A stretch of DNA of 17,454 nt. Source: Anaerolineales bacterium UBA4823. Its GTDB lineage: Bacteria; Chloroflexota; Anaerolineae; Anaerolineales; UBA4823. The DNA lies in contig DHFN01000262.1 in the NCBI GenBank assembly GCA_002402275.1, positions 1-17,454 on the forward strand. The letters run 5' to 3'. Made by a program: the position numbers and the translations under genes. Below the pieces are notes generated by a model that was not told where the DNA came from, made no database searches, and saw only the letters and a list, made by a program, of their open reading frames with translations. This document shows positions 14,916-17,454 of the stretch, piece by piece. Position 1 is the stretch's first letter; each line of letters opens with the position of its first letter.

Positions 14916-15983
14916 TTATTCGTGCTTTGTACTACCTCGCTCTAAACCAACTAAAAATCGACTTAAATGATCCAAGTCTTCCAAGATCAAACCTGCGCCA
15001 CGCGCAACACAAGACAAAGGATCATCAGCAACCCAAGCTCGAATGCGCATTTCATCACTAATGCGCTTATCTAACATTTGGAGCATTGAACCTCCGCCAG
15101 TCATACAAATACCCGATTCCATTAAATCGGAGACTATTTCCGGGGGTGCCTCATCAATTGCATCTTTTATAGTGTCTAATATCGTTTGGATAGTTCCGCT
15201 GATGGCTTCCCTAATTTCAACCGAGGAAACCTCAACCGCGTCTGGTAAACCTGTTACAAGATTGCGACCGCGTAAGGTCATTGTTTTTTCTTGTGGCAAA
15301 TGATATGCGGAACCAATGTTTATTTTGGCTTGTTCTGCCATTCTTTCACCAATCAAAAGGTTATATTTATTGCGTACATATTGGATAATATCTTCATCCA
15401 TCTCATCACCAGCCACTCTCAAGGAGCGTGAAACCACAATGCCGCCCATCGAAAGCACCGCTAATTCAGAGGTACCCCCACCAATATCCAATATCATGCT
15501 CCCGCGTATTTCCGCAACCGGTAATCCAGCTCCTAATGCTGAAGCAATCGGTTCTTCAATTAAGTACACTTCCCGGGCACCGGCAGACATTCCAGCATCA
15601 TACACAGCTCGTTTTTCAACTTCGGTTACACCGGATGGAATGCCAATCACTAATCTGGGTCGCGGAACGGGGACGATGGATTGTTCATGGGCTTTCCCAA
15701 TAAAATATTCCAACATTGCCTGGGTAATCTCAAATTCAGAGATTACTCCATCCCGGAGGGGTCTAATCGCGATAACATTTGCCGGTGTTCTGCCAACCAT
15801 CTCTTTTGCCTCTGCACCAATGGCAAGTGGTTCATGAGTTTTCTTGTTAATCGCGACCCAAGATGGTTCATTAATAACAATCCCTTTACCGCGCACATTA
15901 ACCAAGGTATTTGCAGTCCCTAAGTCTATGCCAATATCTAATGAGAAAAACCCCAACAACCAATTGAGGGGATTAAATTTCAA
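14916..15983 (-). CDS. mreB: Rod shape-determining actin homologue MreB
   Basis: MreB forms membrane-bound antiparallel filaments that direct the elongasome around the cell. Its 355 residues carry the actin-fold nucleotide motifs: DLGTANTLV (phosphate 1, about 20-28), LDIGGGTSELAVLSMGG (phosphate 2) and CMTGGGSMLQMLD (adenosine). The N-terminus MKFNPLNWLLGFFSLDIG contains a hydrophobic WLLGFF patch that may serve as the membrane-insertion loop or helix. The start codon is TTG at 15981-15983: AGGAG (15990-15994) is 6 nt upstream and no in-frame ATG lies nearby. It is the first gene of the eight-gene shape/division operon. Confidence 0.96.
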   Translation of the reverse strand: MKFNPLNWLLGFFSLDIGIDLGTANTLVNVRGKGIVINEPSWVAINKKTHEPLAIGAEAKEMVGRTPANVIAIRPLRDGVISEFEITQAMLEYFIGKAHEQSIVPVPRPRLVIGIPSGVTEVEKRAVYDAGMSAGAREVYLIEEPIASALGAGLPVAEIRGSMILDIGGGTSELAVLSMGGIVVSRSLRVAGDEMDEDIIQYVRNKYNLLIGERMAEQAKINIGSAYHLPQEKTMTLRGRNLVTGLPDAVEVSSVEIREAISGTIQTILDTIKDAIDEAPPEIVSDLMESGICMTGGGSMLQMLDKRISDEMRIRAWVADDPLSCVARGAGLILEDLDHLSRFLVGLERGSTKHE

Positions 15984-15989
15984 TGAAAT

Positions 15990-15994
15990 CTCCT
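15990..15994 (-). promoter_or_regulatory. Ribosome binding site fixing the TTG start of mreB
   Basis: AGGAG on the minus strand, followed by six bases (ATTTCA) and TTG. The ideal spacing and the lack of an in-frame ATG nearby make TTG the start codon. A TTG start lowers initiation and may hold MreB output down. Confidence 0.7.
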
Positions 15995-16042
15995 ATGAAT
16001 TAAGATATGCTGCATAAAAAAATAAACAAATACCTGTTTGAT

Positions 16043-16064
16043 AATCGTGATAATGATCGCGATT
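16043..16064. other. Inverted repeat in the mreB leader
   Basis: AATCGTGAT and ATCGCGATT form a 9-bp near-perfect inverted repeat with a 4-nt spacer, with one G-U pair on the plus strand and one C/A mismatch on the minus strand. It lies in the roughly 118-nt leader between the predicted mreB start site and the TTG codon. As DNA it looks like an operator; as minus-strand RNA it would be a slightly imperfect hairpin. It has no U tract, so it is not a terminator. Confidence 0.4.
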
Positions 16065-16107
16065 GGAAACACCCAACCACTTGGCTTACAGTCTATTTAT
16101 TCATTAA

Positions 16108-16116
16108 ATTATACCA
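16108..16116 (-). promoter_or_regulatory. Extended -10 promoter for the mreB operon
   Basis: On the minus strand TGGTATAAT is a consensus -10 box with the TGn extension. No good -35 hexamer lies 17 bp upstream, which extended -10 promoters tolerate. The predicted start is near 16101. The 213-bp gap between mreB and the CDGSH gene shows no convincing terminator for the latter, only a weak CTAAT/ATTAG hairpin near 16170-16190, so some read-through into mreB is possible. Confidence 0.55.
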
Positions 16117-16196
16117 TTTATCAACTATTCGAATTTCCTCCCAGTTAAAGGTTTATCTTTTATTAAGCTTTCAACCATTCTAATTTCTGATTAGGA

Positions 16197-16943
16197 TTAT
16201 AAATTCTTCTCGTTTAATTCTTTCTCTTGTAATTCACGATGAGTTCCATCACAAAGAGGCTTCTGGCAGGATTGACCACAATTACAAAGTGTAACTCGGT
16301 TACGAATCTCAAAAGGCTCGCCATCGGATCGTTCGATCGGGATATTTCCAGTTACCCATAAAGGACCCTCAATAGGACCTGCTGATGTAATTTCAGTAGT
16401 AGCTGCAATTTGCATCGGTAAATCTGGTTCGATCTCTTGGCTTTCTTGGTTAATACGATAAGTTAGAGCTCCTGATGGACAATTTTCTACCATTGACATG
16501 ACCAAAGCACGAACTTTAGTATTCTTCGTAGCGGTCAATAATTGATCTATTCCACCATCCGCAAAGCCGCAAAAGCCAGATAGCATACACAGGTATGGAT
16601 CTTTTTTGACGAAAATTCTAGTACTGCCAGGATACTGTATCGAGCGTGTTTCGGATTTCGCGGTATCAGCGGTTTCAGTACCATCAAACCCAATAGTTCG
16701 ATGAGTTCCATCACAGAAAGGTTTATTCTTTGAATGACCACATCTGCAGAGACCATAGAAATCGCGCCCTTCTGCACGCTTAACTAAATAGGTCTTATCT
16801 TTTTTCCATGTCAAAGGTTCCCCATATTCAGAAACTACTTGGGTTTTATGCACTAATGGAATCTCTCCAAACACATGGTAGGATCCGTTTTTCGCAATAA
16901 CAATTCTGGGGGAAGTTTTATTCTCTAAGGGTTCTTCAGCCAT
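16197..16943 (-). CDS. Double CDGSH iron-sulfur domain protein with central ferredoxin-like segment
   Basis: A cytosolic 248-residue Fe-S protein. Two CDGSH motifs (three Cys and one His binding a 2Fe-2S cluster) are complete: Cys66, Cys68, Cys77 and His81 in CRCGHSKNKPFCDGTH, and Cys220, Cys222, Cys231 and His235 in CNCGQSCQKPLCDGTH. Between them a segment with Cys119, Cys125 and Cys155 (DPYLCMLSGFCGFADGG, later VENCPSGALTYRI) resembles the divergent mono-cluster 4Fe-4S domain often fused to CDGSH modules. Such proteins are thought to work in redox or Fe-S trafficking, but no reaction is established for this architecture. It starts at ATG 16943, 6 nt after AGGAG. It follows the dioxygenase gene by 34 bp, so the two are probably cotranscribed. 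Confidence 0.9.
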   Translation of the reverse strand: MAEEPLENKTSPRIVIAKNGSYHVFGEIPLVHKTQVVSEYGEPLTWKKDKTYLVKRAEGRDFYGLCRCGHSKNKPFCDGTHRTIGFDGTETADTAKSETRSIQYPGSTRIFVKKDPYLCMLSGFCGFADGGIDQLLTATKNTKVRALVMSMVENCPSGALTYRINQESQEIEPDLPMQIAATTEITSAGPIEGPLWVTGNIPIERSDGEPFEIRNRVTLCNCGQSCQKPLCDGTHRELQEKELNEKNL

Positions 16944-16977
16944 AGTATTCTCCTATAATTTAATGTATGTGTTTAAT

Positions 16978-17454
16978 TTACCACATAAATGCCAGACCTC
17001 TTTTACCTAAGATTTGGTCATCGAAGATCAATTTACCGGGTGTATTCGCCATCCCCTGACAAACATGTAGGGGAAGCAAATGTTCCTCACGCGGGTGACA
17101 ATAACGAGCAGAAGGTGCCTTTTCCCATTCGATCAACCGTTTCTCCCGCTCCTCTTGTGAGATTTTGGGATTTGTGCAAGTATCAATTAACCAATTTTGA
17201 AAAGCATCATTGGCGGGATCCACAGGTTCATATCTTTGTGAGAAAAAAGTTCTGATATTATGAAATGAAAAACCGGAGCCGATTACCAGAATATTCTCCT
17301 GATTTAATTCCCGTAGCGCTTTTCCCAATCCGATGTGAGCGCTAGAATTAAGGCCTCGTATAAGTGAAAGCTGTAACGCGGGAATATCTGCTTGAGGATA
17401 CATCAATTTCAAAGGAATAAACAAACCATGATCAAAACCTCGTTGAGGATCAAC
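16978..17454 (-). CDS. LigB-type extradiol dioxygenase, DODA/YgiD family (5' end beyond right edge)
   Basis: The C-terminal 158 residues of a class III extradiol dioxygenase-like protein. The frame is open to the window edge, so the apparent start near 17424 (a TTG inside the gene) is not real. The visible part begins VDPQRGFDHGLFIPLKLMYP and continues QADIPALQLSLI, the hallmark of the 4,5-DOPA-dioxygenase/YgiD group. NILVIGSGFSFHNIR follows, and HPREEHLLPLHV near the end carries the late conserved His residues that help form the metal site. The family cleaves catechol-like rings using one Zn or Fe, but bacterial members mostly have unknown natural substrates. The N-terminal metal ligands are outside the window. 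The gene precedes the CDGSH gene with 34 bp between them. Confidence 0.85.
   Translation of the reverse strand, partial: VDPQRGFDHGLFIPLKLMYPQADIPALQLSLIRGLNSSAHIGLGKALRELNQENILVIGSGFSFHNIRTFFSQRYEPVDPANDAFQNWLIDTCTNPKISQEEREKRLIEWEKAPSARYCHPREEHLLPLHVCQGMANTPGKLIFDDQILGKRGLAFMW

Noticed and set aside
1..17454. CRISPR array, insertion sequence, prophage or integration site
   Set aside because: No spaced direct repeats, transposase, integrase or attachment-site duplication was seen. The single tRNA gene is intact with no flanking partial copy.

Overview
The window looks like a chromosomal segment from a moderately low-GC, Gram-negative-type or monoderm rod or filament. I tentatively place it in Chloroflexota (Anaerolineae-like). 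This rests on the overall look of the proteins, on a GlnRS gene coexisting with an mre-min-rodA operon of the kind common in Clostridia, and on a carbamoyltransferase/8-oxoguanine deaminase cluster. The assignment is an inference from memory, not from a search. There is no mobile element, CRISPR array or integrase. Almost the whole window is densely packed genes, mostly on the minus strand.

Layout, left to right. (1) Positions 1-3406, minus strand: a catabolic operon read from about 3360 down to the left edge. It holds an 8-oxoguanine deaminase-type amidohydrolase, a GntR/UTRA regulator, an aspartate-carbamoyltransferase-like enzyme whose substrate-binding segment is atypical, and the first 56 codons of a second carbamoyltransferase. 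Its promoter has a perfect TTGACA box and is bracketed by two copies of a TGTCTGACA palindrome, a convincing candidate operator pair for the GntR protein. (2) 3423-4449: folD on the minus strand, with its own terminator and a divergent promoter. (3) 4470-6852, plus strand: a strong promoter, glnS, and a small secreted protein of unknown function 10 bp downstream. (4) 6880-8512, minus strand: gltX, then tRNA-Gln(CUG), then an 11-bp-stem hairpin between the convergent units. (5) 8541-16116, minus strand: the cell-shape and division-site operon mreB-mreC-mreD-mrdA-minC-minD-minE-rodA, with very short gaps or overlaps, running on into gltX. (6) 16197-17454, minus strand: a double CDGSH iron-sulfur protein preceded by the 3' part of a LigB-type extradiol dioxygenase gene cut by the right edge.

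How they work together. MreB/C/D, PBP2 and RodA form the elongasome that makes lateral-wall peptidoglycan. MinC/D/E place the division septum. Their coexpression with a glutamyl-tRNA synthetase and a tRNA-Gln, opposite glnS, makes a compact Glu/Gln decoding neighbourhood. The most interesting part is the left-hand operon. Purine deamination plus two carbamoyltransferases is reminiscent of the ygeW-ssnA-type anaerobic purine/ureide gene sets, but the actual substrates cannot be read from this window.
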